A stretch of 64,000 nt of DNA from Shimia sp040370365 (GCF_040370365.1 NZ_BAABWQ010000002.1:744001-808000), one strand, 5' to 3'. Shown: positions 23,344 to 32,844, numbered from the stretch's first letter. Program-made: numbers and translations. Notes: generated by a model from the letters alone, not told the origin.

Positions 23344-25148
23344 TGAGCCGCCTTAATCACATCAGTCATTTCAAATTTCGTCACATCTACAAGCCCCAAA
23401 TCAGAAATCCGCAACTCCGGGATAACGACAAGCGCCAAAAGCGAGTGTTGCATATAAGCGTTGTTTAGGGTGCAGCCGCAAGTCTCCATGGCCTCCACCA
23501 TAGTTTGCGCCTTGGCGGCAACATCAATTGCGGGCGCATCCGACATCAACCCGGCAATCGGCAGCTCCACCAGCGCGATCTCTTCACCATCTTTGATGAC
23601 AGTGACGCCGCCGCCAACTTCACCCAACCGATTGGCGGCTTGCGCCATCATCTCACGATCCGTACCGACCACAATCATATGGTGGCTGTCATGTGCCACC
23701 GTTGAGGCCATGGCCATTTTTCCTTTGTATCCAAAGCCGGACACAAACCCATTTGTGACACCACCCGTGCCTTGATGACGCTCCACCAGCGCAATTTGGC
23801 AAACGTCCTGTTCCAAATCTCCGCCAACCACACCTGCGGCCACTGCCAAATCCGCCGTCATAGCTTTCGTCGGGGCTTGGTTTTCGATGACCCCAATGAC
23901 ATTCGCCGTAACCTGCGTTGCCCCGGCCGGGGCTGGCACCTCAAAATCCGTCGCCACTCGAGTGCGACCAAGGTTGACGGTCTGACGGGCATGTTCTGGC
24001 CAATCGTAGTGCGGACACGCAACCAACACCTCTCCGTCTTTGGCCACAGTCACACCGCGCGCAATCACATGCTCAATCGGCAAAGTCTTCAAATCACGGG
24101 TCAAGATCACATCGGCACGCCGCCCCGGCGCGATCGACCCCAGATCGCGCTCAAGCCCAAAGTGGGTGGCTGTGTTGATCGTCGCCATCTGCAGCGCCAC
24201 CAACGGATCACACCCGCAGGCGATCGCATGGCGGACCACCCGGTTCATGTGTCCGTCATTCACCAAAGTGCCCGAGTGGCAATCATCCGTGCACAGGATG
24301 AAGCTGCGTGGATCAAGGCCCTTTTCCGTGATCGCCGTGATCTGCGTTTCCACATCATACCATGCCGACCCCAACCGCATCATCATGCGCATGCCCTGTC
24401 GCACGCGCGCGATTGCATCTGCTTCACAGGTGCCTTCGTGATCATCCGCCGGACCACCTGCTGCATAAGCGTGGAAGTTTTTGCCCAAGTCTGGGCTGGC
24501 ATAGTGCCCGCCAACAGTTTTACCGGCGTTTTGGGTGGCGGCAATTTCTGCCAACATCTGTTGGCTACCGTTGATCACACCGGGAAAGTTCATCATTTCC
24601 CCAAGTCCAATAATACCCGGCCACGACATCGCCTGCGCCACATCGTCTGGCCCGATTTCATATCCTGTTGTCTCCAAACCCGGCGCGGATGGGGCACAGC
24701 TTGGCATCTGCGTAAAAATGTTGATGGGCTGCATCAAAGCTTCATCGTGCATCATCCGCACGCCTTCCAAACCCAAAACGTTGGCAATCTCATGCGGATC
24801 CGTGAACATGGTCGTGGTGCCGTGACCAATGACAGCACGCGCAAACTCTGCCGGCGTCAGCATCCCGCTCTCAATGTGCATATGCCCGTCGCACAGACCG
24901 GGCACCATGAACCGCCCGTCTGCCTCAATGATCTCTGTCGTTTCGCCGATACAATGGCTGGCATCCGGCCCGACATAGGCAATGCGGCCAGAGATCACGG
25001 CTATATCGTGATCTGGCAACACCTCACGGGTGTGCACGTTCACCCACTGACCTTTGCGAATAACAAGATCGGCAGGGGATCGGCCCGCTGCCACGGCGAC
25101 AAGCTGTGGGGCAACATCGGCCCAGCTTTGAAAATGCGTGTGTTCCAT
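23340..25148 (-). CDS. ade: Adenine deaminase
   Basis: Metal-dependent hydrolase converting adenine to hypoxanthine, about 602 residues from the ATG at 25146-25148. Earlier in-frame ATGs at 25163 and 25169 are possible; none has a clear ribosome binding site. Amidohydrolase features are GLCDGHMHIESG, HGTTTMFTDPHEIANVLG, CTDDCHSGTL and the C-terminal VAHDSHHMIVVG domain characteristic of this family. Coupled to amn. It is divergent from the VOC gene by about 70 bases. Confidence 0.92.
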   Translation of the reverse strand: MEHTHFQSWADVAPQLVAVAAGRSPADLVIRKGQWVNVHTREVLPDHDIAVISGRIAYVGPDASHCIGETTEIIEADGRFMVPGLCDGHMHIESGMLTPAEFARAVIGHGTTTMFTDPHEIANVLGLEGVRMMHDEALMQPINIFTQMPSCAPSAPGLETTGYEIGPDDVAQAMSWPGIIGLGEMMNFPGVINGSQQMLAEIAATQNAGKTVGGHYASPDLGKNFHAYAAGGPADDHEGTCEADAIARVRQGMRMMMRLGSAWYDVETQITAITEKGLDPRSFILCTDDCHSGTLVNDGHMNRVVRHAIACGCDPLVALQMATINTATHFGLERDLGSIAPGRRADVILTRDLKTLPIEHVIARGVTVAKDGEVLVACPHYDWPEHARQTVNLGRTRVATDFEVPAPAGATQVTANVIGVIENQAPTKAMTADLAVAAGVVGGDLEQDVCQIALVERHQGTGGVTNGFVSGFGYKGKMAMASTVAHDSHHMIVVGTDREMMAQAANRLGEVGGGVTVIKDGEEIALVELPIAGLMSDAPAIDVAAKAQTMVEAMETCGCTLNNAYMQHSLLALVVIPELRISDLGLVDVTKFEMTDVIKAAQ

Positions 25149-25220
25149 GACCCACGTTGACATGAGCATTGGCGGTGTTCAAGCTCTCGCCGTTTGAAGC
25201 TTTTGCGAAAGGTGTTTCTC

Positions 25221-25652
25221 ATGGATTTTGAAACCGTAAGCGCTGAAAAGTTCGGGGCAAGCTTGCGCGGCATAGGGCTAAACCTCTTGGTGCGGGACGT
25301 TCCCGGACTGTGCGCGACCTTGGTCGACGTTTTTGACATGACAGCCCACCGCATCAGCTCCGATTTTGCCATCTTGGTGTCTGGAACAGACGTGTTTCAA
25401 TTGCACAGTGATGCCACCTATCACAGCCACCCGTTGCCAAGTTTGTTGCCCGAAGCTGGTGCGCGCGGCGCAGGCATTGAAATTCGCTTATATGACACGG
25501 ACCCAGATGCGGCCCACGCAAAAGCTGAAGCGCAGGGTATGACAATACTCCAACCTCCCACCAACAAACCCCACGGCTTGCGCGAATGTTACTTACTTTG
25601 CAAAAACGGTTATGCTTGGGTGCCAAGCCGCCCCTTGTCCGAAAATGACTGA
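25221..25652 (+). CDS. VOC (glyoxalase/bleomycin-resistance) superfamily protein
   Basis: 143 residues, soluble. The opening GIGLNLLVRDVPGLCATLVDVF and later GAGIEIRLYDTDPDAAHAKAEAQGMTI...RECYLLCKNGYAW fit the paired beta-alpha-beta-beta-beta repeats of the VOC fold. The ATG at 25221 has GGTG at six to seven bases. Substrate unknown. It may act on a product of the nearby aldolase-like gene, but nothing in the sequence proves this. Confidence 0.75.
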   Translation: MDFETVSAEKFGASLRGIGLNLLVRDVPGLCATLVDVFDMTAHRISSDFAILVSGTDVFQLHSDATYHSHPLPSLLPEAGARGAGIEIRLYDTDPDAAHAKAEAQGMTILQPPTNKPHGLRECYLLCKNGYAWVPSRPLSEND

Positions 25653-25731
25653 TCAATTTGCGACGTCGCAAACCGAACAGAACTTCCCTTAGCAACCGTG
25701 CTCAGCTGCCCCCGAGTATAAAGGATTTCAA

Positions 25732-26487
25732 ATGACCATGTCCGACCCTCGACTGAACATCGATCACTGGCAGGCCCGTGTGGATATGGCGGCAGCCTTT
25801 CGCTGGACGGCACGCCTGAATCTCCACGAAGGTGTGGCCAACCACTTCAGCCTTGCGACCAATCCAGATGGGACACGGTTCTTGATGAACCCCAATCAGA
25901 TGCACTTCGCCCGCATCAAAGCCAGTGACCTGATCGAGATTGACGCAAACAATCCCGAGACTTTGGAGGGCCCAAATGCGCCAGACCCCACCGCTTGGGG
26001 TCTGCACGGCGGCATCCATCGAGCTTGCCCGCACGCGCGGTGCGTGATGCATGTGCATTCTATTTTCGCAACCGTATTGGCAAGCTTGGCAGATTCACGG
26101 CTCCTCCCCATTGATCAAAACTGTGCAACGTTCTTCAACCGATACGTTATTGATGACGGATACGGAGGCCTGGCCTTTGAAGATGAAGGCGACCGCTGCG
26201 CAGCCCTTCTGACCGACCCGAAAAAGAAAGTCATGATCATGGGAAACCATGGCGTACTCATCATTGGCGACACCGTCGCGGACACCTTCAACCGTCTGTA
26301 CTATTTTGAACGCGCAGCTGAGACTTACATTCGCGCTTTGCAGACCGGCCAACCCCTACGCGTTTTGCCAGATGACATTGCCGAAAAGACCGCGAAAGAA
26401 CTCGAAGAGTACCCAGACCAAGATGTGCGTCACCTCGAAGAATTGAAAGCCATTTTGGAGTCAGAGGGAGATACATTCGCGTCCTGA
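25732..26487 (+). CDS. Class II aldolase/adducin family protein
   Basis: 251 residues. Zinc-binding histidines of the family are visible in MHVHSIFATVLAS and the GNHGVLIIGDTVADTFNRLYYFERAAETY block. Also seen are LHEGVANHFSL and a catalytic region WGLHGGIHRACPHARCVMHVHS. AAAGGA stands six bases before the ATG. Members include sugar-phosphate aldolases and decarboxylases; the exact substrate cannot be told. It is convergent with the GlxA regulator that lies beside the acyl-CoA cluster. Confidence 0.85.
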   Translation: MTMSDPRLNIDHWQARVDMAAAFRWTARLNLHEGVANHFSLATNPDGTRFLMNPNQMHFARIKASDLIEIDANNPETLEGPNAPDPTAWGLHGGIHRACPHARCVMHVHSIFATVLASLADSRLLPIDQNCATFFNRYVIDDGYGGLAFEDEGDRCAALLTDPKKKVMIMGNHGVLIIGDTVADTFNRLYYFERAAETYIRALQTGQPLRVLPDDIAEKTAKELEEYPDQDVRHLEELKAILESEGDTFAS

Positions 26488-26527
26488 GACACCGCTGTCT
26501 CACACCTGCTGTCACAACATCTGCGCA

Positions 26528-27469
26528 CTAGGCTTTTCGTAGCTCCCTCGGCGCCATGCCAAATGTCTCACGAAAGGCCCGTGTCATCGATGCGGGACTA
26601 GAATACCCGACACGCAGCGTGATTTCCGCGATCGATAGGTCCGTTTCTGACACCAATTTACGCGCCAAATTTAATCTGATGCGTCGGTAAACAGTGGCCG
26701 GGACAGCCCCCAATTCTGCGCGCATACGATGCTCCAAGGTCTTTTGTGTTGCCCCCGCTTTGGCGGCAACATCCACAATGCTCAAAGGCGCTTCGAGGTT
26801 TTCTTGCATGATGGCCAAGGCGCGATTCACCAAACGCCCAGCCGGGGTCGCGCCCCCACTGTGTGAACGTGCACTATCCCGTGTCATGAACAGTTGCGCC
26901 ACTTCCATCGCCAAGGCTTGCCCGTGGTCACGCCCAATGAGATGCAGCACAAGATCAAAGGCCGCCATGGCGCCAGAACACGTGATACGATCTCGATCCA
27001 CCACGAAGCGCTCTCTTACAACCGCAACCTCCGGAAACCGTTCTTCAAACGGGGTGAGCTCTTCCCAATGAATTGTCGCCCGATACCCATTGAGCAACCC
27101 GGCTTCCGCCAACAACCAACTGCCTGTGTCCATGGCCATCAGTTGCGAAAACCGCCGCACTGACGCCCTCAAGGCGGCTTGGGTCGCCCATCCTCCATGA
27201 TCCCGAAACCCATAAGACGGCATAACGACAAGAGTATCTCCACGCGCCTCCGACACGCGCCCATGTGGCGCCACCGATAACCCCGAAGAACTCGTCACGG
27301 CCGCGCCATCCAAGGACAAAAATTGCCAGTCATAAAGGTCCCGCCCCGAAAGCGTATTGACCGCCCGCATAGGTTCAACGGTGTTGGCAAGGCAATGGTT
27401 GGAAAACCCCTCAAAGAGAAGAACCCCGACCTTCTGCGGTGCAGCGTGTGAATTTAGCCAAATCTGCAT
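26528..27469 (-). CDS. GlxA-family AraC-type transcriptional regulator
   Basis: 313 residues from the ATG at 27467-27469. An N-terminal DJ-1/PfpI-like domain (KVGVLLFEGFSNHCLANTVEPMRA) is followed by a C-terminal AraC double helix-turn-helix (IVDVAAKAGATQKTLEHRMRAE and SIAEITLRVGYSSPASMTRAFRETFG). Regulators of this type control carnitine and related amine catabolism in other bacteria. It is divergent from the acyl-CoA dehydrogenase gene with only about 77 bases between starts, so it likely regulates that cluster. Confidence 0.88.
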   Translation of the reverse strand: MQIWLNSHAAPQKVGVLLFEGFSNHCLANTVEPMRAVNTLSGRDLYDWQFLSLDGAAVTSSSGLSVAPHGRVSEARGDTLVVMPSYGFRDHGGWATQAALRASVRRFSQLMAMDTGSWLLAEAGLLNGYRATIHWEELTPFEERFPEVAVVRERFVVDRDRITCSGAMAAFDLVLHLIGRDHGQALAMEVAQLFMTRDSARSHSGGATPAGRLVNRALAIMQENLEAPLSIVDVAAKAGATQKTLEHRMRAELGAVPATVYRRIRLNLARKLVSETDLSIAEITLRVGYSSPASMTRAFRETFGMAPRELRKA

Positions 27470-27546
27470 GATAAAGGAGTATTCCTGCACATTATATCCC
27501 GTCAACCCGGACGAGCCTAGTCGCAATCACGCGAATGGAGTGTCCC

Positions 27547-28707
27547 ATGCATTTTGGCCTGACCGAAGAACAGGAGATGATTGTCTCCACTGTCCGCAGC
27601 TTTGTTGAGAACGAAATTTATCCCCACGAAGCAGAGGTCGAACGTACGGGCCAAGTTCCGCACGAACTTGGTGAGGCCATCAAACAGAAATGCATAGATC
27701 TGGGGTTTTATGCCTGTAACTTCCCAGAAGAGGTGGGCGGTGCTGGCCTTTCACATTTGGATTTCACGCTGGTGGAACGCGAACTTGGGCGCGGCTCCAT
27801 GGCCCTCACCCATTTCTTTGGCCGCCCCCAGAATATCCTGATGGCCTGCAACGGCGAGCAGCGTGAACGATATCTTTTGCCCGCTGTACGTGGCGAAAAA
27901 ATGGATGCATTGGCGATGACAGAACCTGATGCAGGGTCAGATGTGCGTGGCATGAAATGTCAGGCACAACGCGACGGCGGAGATTGGGTTATCAATGGCT
28001 CCAAACACTTCATCTCTGGAGCGGAACATGCCGATTTCTTCATTGTGTTCATTGCCACAGGCGAAGACGACACCCCCAAAGGCCCCAAGAAGCGCATCAC
28101 CACTTTCCTAGTGGACCGAGCCACACCCGGGTTTGACGTGCGCGACGGCTACAATTCGGTCAGCCACAAAGGCTATAAGAACTACATCCTGTCATTCGAT
28201 GACTGCCGACTTCCGGACGCACAAGTCCTTGGTGAGGTAGATGGCGGCTTTGCGGTGATGAACGAATGGCTCTACGCCACCCGCCTGACCGTTGCAGCCT
28301 TTTCCGTTGGTCGCGCGCGGCGCTGTTTTGACTATGCGCTGAACTACGCCGCCGAGCGCAAACAGTTCGGCCAGCCCATCGGGAAATTCCAAGGCGTCGG
28401 CTTCCAAATCGCCGACATGATCACCGAGATTGATTCCGCTGACCTGCTCACTTTGTCCGCGGCGTGGCGGTTGGACAATGCTCTCCCGTCCAACCGCGAA
28501 ATCGCTTCTGCCAAACTCTATGCCTCCGAGATGTTGGCGCGGGTCACCGACACAACCTTGCAGATCTTTGGCGGCATGGGGCTGATGGATGATTTCCCAA
28601 TCGAGCGGTTTTGGCGGGACGCACGTGTCGAACGTATCTGGGATGGCACCAGTGAAATCCAGCGCCACATCATAAGTCGCGATCTTTTGCGCCCGCTTGG
28701 CGCATGA
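27547..28707 (+). CDS. Acyl-CoA dehydrogenase (CaiA-like)
   Basis: FAD enzyme of 386 residues. The ATG at 27547 has GGAG six bases upstream. N-terminal helices, the FAD/substrate loop MTEPDAGSDVRGM, RKQFGQPIGKFQGVGFQIADM and QIFGGMGLMDDFPIERFWRDAR are typical. At the usual catalytic-base motif EGT the sequence reads RIWDGTSEIQ, with Asp in place of Glu. It is first of a cluster with a CaiD-like hydratase and an acyl-CoA synthetase, so gamma-butyrobetainyl- or carnitine-derived CoA esters are reasonable substrates. Confidence 0.88.
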   Translation: MHFGLTEEQEMIVSTVRSFVENEIYPHEAEVERTGQVPHELGEAIKQKCIDLGFYACNFPEEVGGAGLSHLDFTLVERELGRGSMALTHFFGRPQNILMACNGEQRERYLLPAVRGEKMDALAMTEPDAGSDVRGMKCQAQRDGGDWVINGSKHFISGAEHADFFIVFIATGEDDTPKGPKKRITTFLVDRATPGFDVRDGYNSVSHKGYKNYILSFDDCRLPDAQVLGEVDGGFAVMNEWLYATRLTVAAFSVGRARRCFDYALNYAAERKQFGQPIGKFQGVGFQIADMITEIDSADLLTLSAAWRLDNALPSNREIASAKLYASEMLARVTDTTLQIFGGMGLMDDFPIERFWRDARVERIWDGTSEIQRHIISRDLLRPLGA

Positions 28708-28803
28708 GCCGCACTGTGCTGAACCTGCCGGAACCCATTGCCGATCTGCCTCATTTGCGGCACTCAGACAGCACACCGTTTGAGGCCAGCTTAGGAGTGC
28801 TCC

Positions 28804-29079
28804 ATGAAACCAACAGTGACAATCAGCTATTGTGTGGGCTGCAAATGGCTTCTGCGGGCCGGCTGGATGGCTCAAGAGCTGTTGCAAACCTTTGGCGACA
28901 CATTGGCAGGTGTGACCATTGCACCAGCCGAAGTACCCGGCACGTTCAAGATTGCAGTGGACGGAACACTCTTATGGGATCGCAAACGCGACGGCGGCTT
29001 CCCCGAGGCCAAAGAGTTGAAACAGCGCCTACGCGACGTGATTGCTCCGGACCGCGATCTGGGACACTCCGACAGCTAA
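28804..29079 (+). CDS. SelT/SelW/SelH (Rdx) family selenoprotein-like protein
   Basis: 91 residues, thioredoxin-like fold. The redox motif CVGC is at residues 10-13, where selenoprotein W relatives may carry CxxU; here it is a plain Cys. The family pattern ISYCVGCKWLLRAGWMAQELL and WDRKRDGGFPEAKELKQRLRD is clear. AGGAG stands six bases before the ATG. It sits between the acyl-CoA dehydrogenase and the synthetase, in the same direction, though a link to that pathway is unexplained. Confidence 0.88.
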   Translation: MKPTVTISYCVGCKWLLRAGWMAQELLQTFGDTLAGVTIAPAEVPGTFKIAVDGTLLWDRKRDGGFPEAKELKQRLRDVIAPDRDLGHSDS

Positions 29080-29133
29080 GTTCGTCAGACCCAAGGCTGC
29101 AAAACACACAAAACAGTTGTCGAGGCGCGCGTC

Positions 29134-31161
29134 ATGGCAGCTGACCTCTCACGACTGCTACGCCCCAAATCAATCGCCGTGATCGGTGGGGGTGCATGGT
29201 GTGCCGAAGTGATCCGCCAATCCGAAAAAATTGGGTTTGGCGGAGATTTATGGCCTGTGCATCCCAAAGGCGGGACATTGGAGGGACGCACAGCCTACCA
29301 ATCGCTGGACGACCTTCCCTCAAGCCCGGATGCTGCCTTTGTCGGCATCAATCGGTACGCCACTATCGATGTCGTCGGCCAACTTGCAAAAATGAACGCA
29401 GGTGGCGCGGTATGCTTTGCCTCAGGCTTTACAGAAGCAATTGGCGAGGACATCCACGGTGCGGAGTTACAGACGGCTTTGATTGAGGCCGCAGCAAAAA
29501 TGCCGATCCTGGGTCCAAATTGCTATGGCTTGATCAACGCTTTGGACGGCATCGCCATCTGGCCTGATCAGCATGGCTGCAGTCGCGTCGAGTCCGGCGT
29601 CGCGATCCTCACGCAAAGCTCCAACATTGCCATCAACCTCACAAATCAGAAACGCGGCCTGCCCATCGCCTATGTGGCCACCTGCGGAAACATGGCGCAG
29701 CTCAATCAGGCGCAAATCGCCTCTGCCTTTTTGGACGATCCCCGGGTCACCGCCATCGGGCTGCACATTGAGGGCTTCACAGACCTGCGCGCTTGGGAAC
29801 AGTTTGCTGCCAAAGCTTATCAAAACAATGTCCCGGTTGTAGCCTTGAAAGTGGGTACAAGTGGCGAAGCACAGGCCGCCACAATTTCCCACACCGCGTC
29901 CCTCGCAGGCAGCGACGCTGGCGCACATGCGCTGATCCAACGGCTTGGATTTGCGCGTGTTTCCGAATTGTCCGTGTTCCTAGAAACCCTCAAACTGCTC
30001 CATATGCAGGGTCCTTTGCCCTCGAAAAACATCGCCTCGATAAGCTGTTCCGGGGGAGAAGCCAGCCTGATGGCTGACACCGCGTTTCACACCAGGCTAA
30101 CGTTTCCACCTCTGACCTCTGCACAGGAAGCAGACCTGCGCAATGTGCTCGGCCCAATGGTCGCATTGGCCAATCCGCTGGACTATCACACATACATTTG
30201 GCGCGACGCTGACACTATGGCCAAGGCTTGGTCTGCAATGATGGCACCTGATGTCGCCATGACGTTCTCGATTGTAGACTATCCGCACGAAAACCGCAGC
30301 GATTGGGCATGCGCCACGGAGGCTGCGATCACAGCGCGCGCACAGACTGGCCGCGCCTTTTCAGTGGTTTCAAGTCTTCCAGAACTGATGCCAGACGACG
30401 TGGCGCGACAGTTGATTGATGGCGGTGTGATCCCACTCTACGGTCTGCGCGATGCTGTCGAGGCCACCGCCGCAGCCACAGAACTCACCGCACCGCAGGA
30501 CCCGCCCTTGGCGATCCCGGGGCACCCAACAGCGCCCACCGTTCTTACGGAAGCAGACGCAAAACAGGCCCTGCGTGCTGCCGGATTAGATACTCCCCAA
30601 AGCCGCACGGTGGGCCGAAGATCACCACTCAGTTTGTCTGAAGCCGCGCAAAGTCTTCAAGCGCCTCTCGTTCTAAAAGGCCAAGGTATTGCCCACAAAA
30701 CCGAAGAAGGCGCGGTGCGTCTAAACCTCAACAAAGAAGACCTAGAAAGTGCTGCAGCGGCCATGCCCACAGACAGCTTTCTAATTGAGGAAATGGTTCA
30801 GGGCGCGGTTGCCGAGCTCTTGCTGGGGGTCACGCGTGACGCCGCCCATGGCTTTGTTCTGACCTTGGCCGCAGGAGGCGTTCTGGCAGAACTGCTGGAA
30901 GACAGCACCTCGCTCTTGGTGCCGAGCAGCCGCGTTGACGTGAAGATGGCGCTTTCAAAACTCAAGTGTACCAAACTGCTCGCCGGCTATCGCGGCGCGC
31001 CCGCGGCCAACATTGACGCTATTCTTGATGCTGTCGATGCGCTGCAGTCATACGTTCTTGCCAACACCGCCACCTTGGAAGAGGTTGAGATCAACCCGCT
31101 GATGTGCACGCCCACCCGCGCGGTGGCCGCCGATGCGCTGATACGAAAGGAAATGTCATGA
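29134..31161 (+). CDS. NDP-forming acyl-CoA synthetase (acetate-CoA ligase family)
   Basis: 675 residues. Order of domains: CoA-binding Rossmann domain (about 1-130; SIAVIGGGAWCAEVIRQS), succinyl-CoA-synthetase-like domains (about 140-440; GILTQSS-like, SHTASLAGSDAGAHALIQRLG carrying the phospho-His region), and a C-terminal ATP-grasp domain (about 460-675; LKGQGIAHKTEEGAVRLNL, EVEINPLM). It makes an acyl-CoA with ATP hydrolysed to ADP. In this cluster it could activate carnitine or a related acid in place of a CaiB/CaiC system. The stop overlaps the next start by four bases. Confidence 0.88.
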   Translation: MAADLSRLLRPKSIAVIGGGAWCAEVIRQSEKIGFGGDLWPVHPKGGTLEGRTAYQSLDDLPSSPDAAFVGINRYATIDVVGQLAKMNAGGAVCFASGFTEAIGEDIHGAELQTALIEAAAKMPILGPNCYGLINALDGIAIWPDQHGCSRVESGVAILTQSSNIAINLTNQKRGLPIAYVATCGNMAQLNQAQIASAFLDDPRVTAIGLHIEGFTDLRAWEQFAAKAYQNNVPVVALKVGTSGEAQAATISHTASLAGSDAGAHALIQRLGFARVSELSVFLETLKLLHMQGPLPSKNIASISCSGGEASLMADTAFHTRLTFPPLTSAQEADLRNVLGPMVALANPLDYHTYIWRDADTMAKAWSAMMAPDVAMTFSIVDYPHENRSDWACATEAAITARAQTGRAFSVVSSLPELMPDDVARQLIDGGVIPLYGLRDAVEATAAATELTAPQDPPLAIPGHPTAPTVLTEADAKQALRAAGLDTPQSRTVGRRSPLSLSEAAQSLQAPLVLKGQGIAHKTEEGAVRLNLNKEDLESAAAAMPTDSFLIEEMVQGAVAELLLGVTRDAAHGFVLTLAAGGVLAELLEDSTSLLVPSSRVDVKMALSKLKCTKLLAGYRGAPAANIDAILDAVDALQSYVLANTATLEEVEINPLMCTPTRAVAADALIRKEMS

Positions 31162-31943
31162 GTGACAGCCCCATCAAAACCCGGCGCGAAGGTGCCATTC
31201 TCGAAGTCACTTTGGACCGCCCCAAAGCAAATGCAATTGATCTGGCAACCAGCCGGATCATGGGGGAGGTGTTTCGCGACTTCCGTGACGACGCTGATCT
31301 GCGCGTCGCGATTGTCACCGGGGGTGGTGAAAAGTTCTTCTGTCCTGGCTGGGATCTCAAAGCCGCCGCAGATGGGGACGCGGTTGATGGCGACTATGGC
31401 GTTGGCGGCTTTGGTGGCCTGCAAGAGTTGCGCGACATGAACAAGCCAGTGATTGCAGCTATCAATGGAATCGCCTGTGGCGGCGGCTTGGAATTGGCGC
31501 TTTCTGCCGACATTTTGATTTCCGCAGATCATGCGACATTTGCGCTGCCAGAAATCCGGTCGGGCACAGTGGCTGATGCCGCTTCCGTGAAACTGCCCAA
31601 ACGCATCCCTTACCATATCGCCATGGAGCTTCTGCTCACTGGCCGTTGGTTTGATGCCCAAGAAGCGCACCGCTGGGGATTGATCAATGAAATTACCCCC
31701 GCCGACATGTTGATGGATCGTGCTTGGGAGCAGGCCCGGCTCCTCGCCTCCGGCCCACCGCTCGTCTACGCCGCCATCAAAGAGATCGTGCGCGACGCCG
31801 AAGACGCCAAATTTCAGGACGCCATGAACCGCATCACCCAGCGCCAACTGCGCTCTGTTGATGTGCTCTATGACAGCGAAGATCAATTGGAAGGCGCACG
31901 GGCCTTTTCTGAAAAACGTGACCCGGTTTGGCGCGGAAAATAG
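31158..31943 (+). CDS. caiD: Carnitinyl-CoA dehydratase / enoyl-CoA hydratase (CaiD-like)
   Basis: Crotonase-fold enzyme of 261 residues. Matches to CaiD are specific: GWDLKAAADGDAVDGDYGVGGFGG, NKPVIAAINGIACGGGLELALSADI, and a C-terminal EGARAFSEKRDPVWRGK. The oxyanion-hole glycine motif and the Glu in ALPEIRSG are present. The ATG overlaps the preceding stop (ATGA), with AAAGGAAAT upstream. It would interconvert carnitinyl-CoA and crotonobetainyl-CoA, or hydrate a related enoyl-CoA. Confidence 0.82.
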   Translation: MSDSPIKTRREGAILEVTLDRPKANAIDLATSRIMGEVFRDFRDDADLRVAIVTGGGEKFFCPGWDLKAAADGDAVDGDYGVGGFGGLQELRDMNKPVIAAINGIACGGGLELALSADILISADHATFALPEIRSGTVADAASVKLPKRIPYHIAMELLLTGRWFDAQEAHRWGLINEITPADMLMDRAWEQARLLASGPPLVYAAIKEIVRDAEDAKFQDAMNRITQRQLRSVDVLYDSEDQLEGARAFSEKRDPVWRGK

Positions 31944-31989
31944 CCGCACGTCCCTTGTCCCTTACACGACCGTGGGGCAATGTGCCGAC

Positions 31990-32844
31990 ATGAGTAAAAC
32001 CTTGCTTTCCCTTGGCCATGGCTACACTGCACAGGCCCTCGCCAAACGTTTGATCCCGCAAGGCTGGACAGTGCTGGGCACCCACCGCCACGCCGATCAC
32101 GCAGACATGTTGCGCAGCCAAGGCGTCGTGCCACTTCAGTGGCCAATCGACGTCAGCGAAGCGCTGAACGGTGTCACCCACGTCCTGAGTTCAATCCGCC
32201 CTGACGATGATGGCGACCCAGTTCTTCGTGCGGGCCGCACCGCTCTGCAAGCAGCAGCCCCCAACCTAACTTGGGTGGGCTACCTCTCCACCACCGGGGT
32301 CTACGGGGACATGGACGGCGGCTGGGTGGACGAAGACACGCCACCTGATCCGGGCGGCATACGTGGGAAAATGCGCGTGAAGGCGGAGGCTGAGTGGCAC
32401 GCCATCGACGGTCTGCCGCTCCACATCTTCCGCCTCGCGGGCATCTACGGCCCTGGGCGTGGCCCATTCGCCAAACTGCGCCGCGGCACCGCGCGCCGCA
32501 TCATCAAAAAGAACCAAGTCTTCTCGCGCGCGCATGTGGACGATATTGCACAAATTTTGGAGGCTTCGATGCATGCCCCCAACCCGGGCCGCATTTATAA
32601 CGTTTGCGATGACAGTCCAGCCCCACCCCAAGACATTCTCTCCTATGCAGCAGAGCTATTGGGGATAGACCCGCCCCCCGAAGTCGCCTTTGAAGACGCC
32701 GACATGAGCCCGATGGCGCGCAGCTTTTATTCTGACAGCAAACGGGTGCGCAACACGCGCATCAAAGAGGAGCTTGGCGTGGTTCTAAAATACCCAAACT
32801 ACCGCGACGCGCTCAAATCCATGTTGGAACAGGAGACCACCTGA
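31990..32844 (+). CDS. NAD(P)-dependent epimerase/reductase-like protein
   Basis: 284 residues. A Rossmann start with a weak glycine motif (LLSLGHGYTAQALAKRL), then YLSTTGVYGDMDGGWVDEDTPPDP and HIFRLAGIYGPGRGPFAKLRRG indicate an extended SDR of the sugar-epimerase type. The YxxxK pair is not obvious in its usual place. The ATG at 31990 is preceded by a weak GGGG. Broadly conserved in Rhodobacterales, substrate unknown. It follows caiD after 46 bases and may or may not be in the same operon. Confidence 0.8.
   Translation: MSKTLLSLGHGYTAQALAKRLIPQGWTVLGTHRHADHADMLRSQGVVPLQWPIDVSEALNGVTHVLSSIRPDDDGDPVLRAGRTALQAAAPNLTWVGYLSTTGVYGDMDGGWVDEDTPPDPGGIRGKMRVKAEAEWHAIDGLPLHIFRLAGIYGPGRGPFAKLRRGTARRIIKKNQVFSRAHVDDIAQILEASMHAPNPGRIYNVCDDSPAPPQDILSYAAELLGIDPPPEVAFEDADMSPMARSFYSDSKRVRNTRIKEELGVVLKYPNYRDALKSMLEQETT

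Noticed and set aside
23772..25160. A 462-codon rightward frame on the opposite strand of adenine deaminase
   Set aside because: It is antisense to a clear conserved gene; its His, Arg and Pro rich composition is that of an antisense shadow.
28704..29144. A 146-codon rightward frame overlapping the SelW-like gene
   Set aside because: It overlaps the SelW-like gene in another frame, shows no family features and is composed like a shadow frame.
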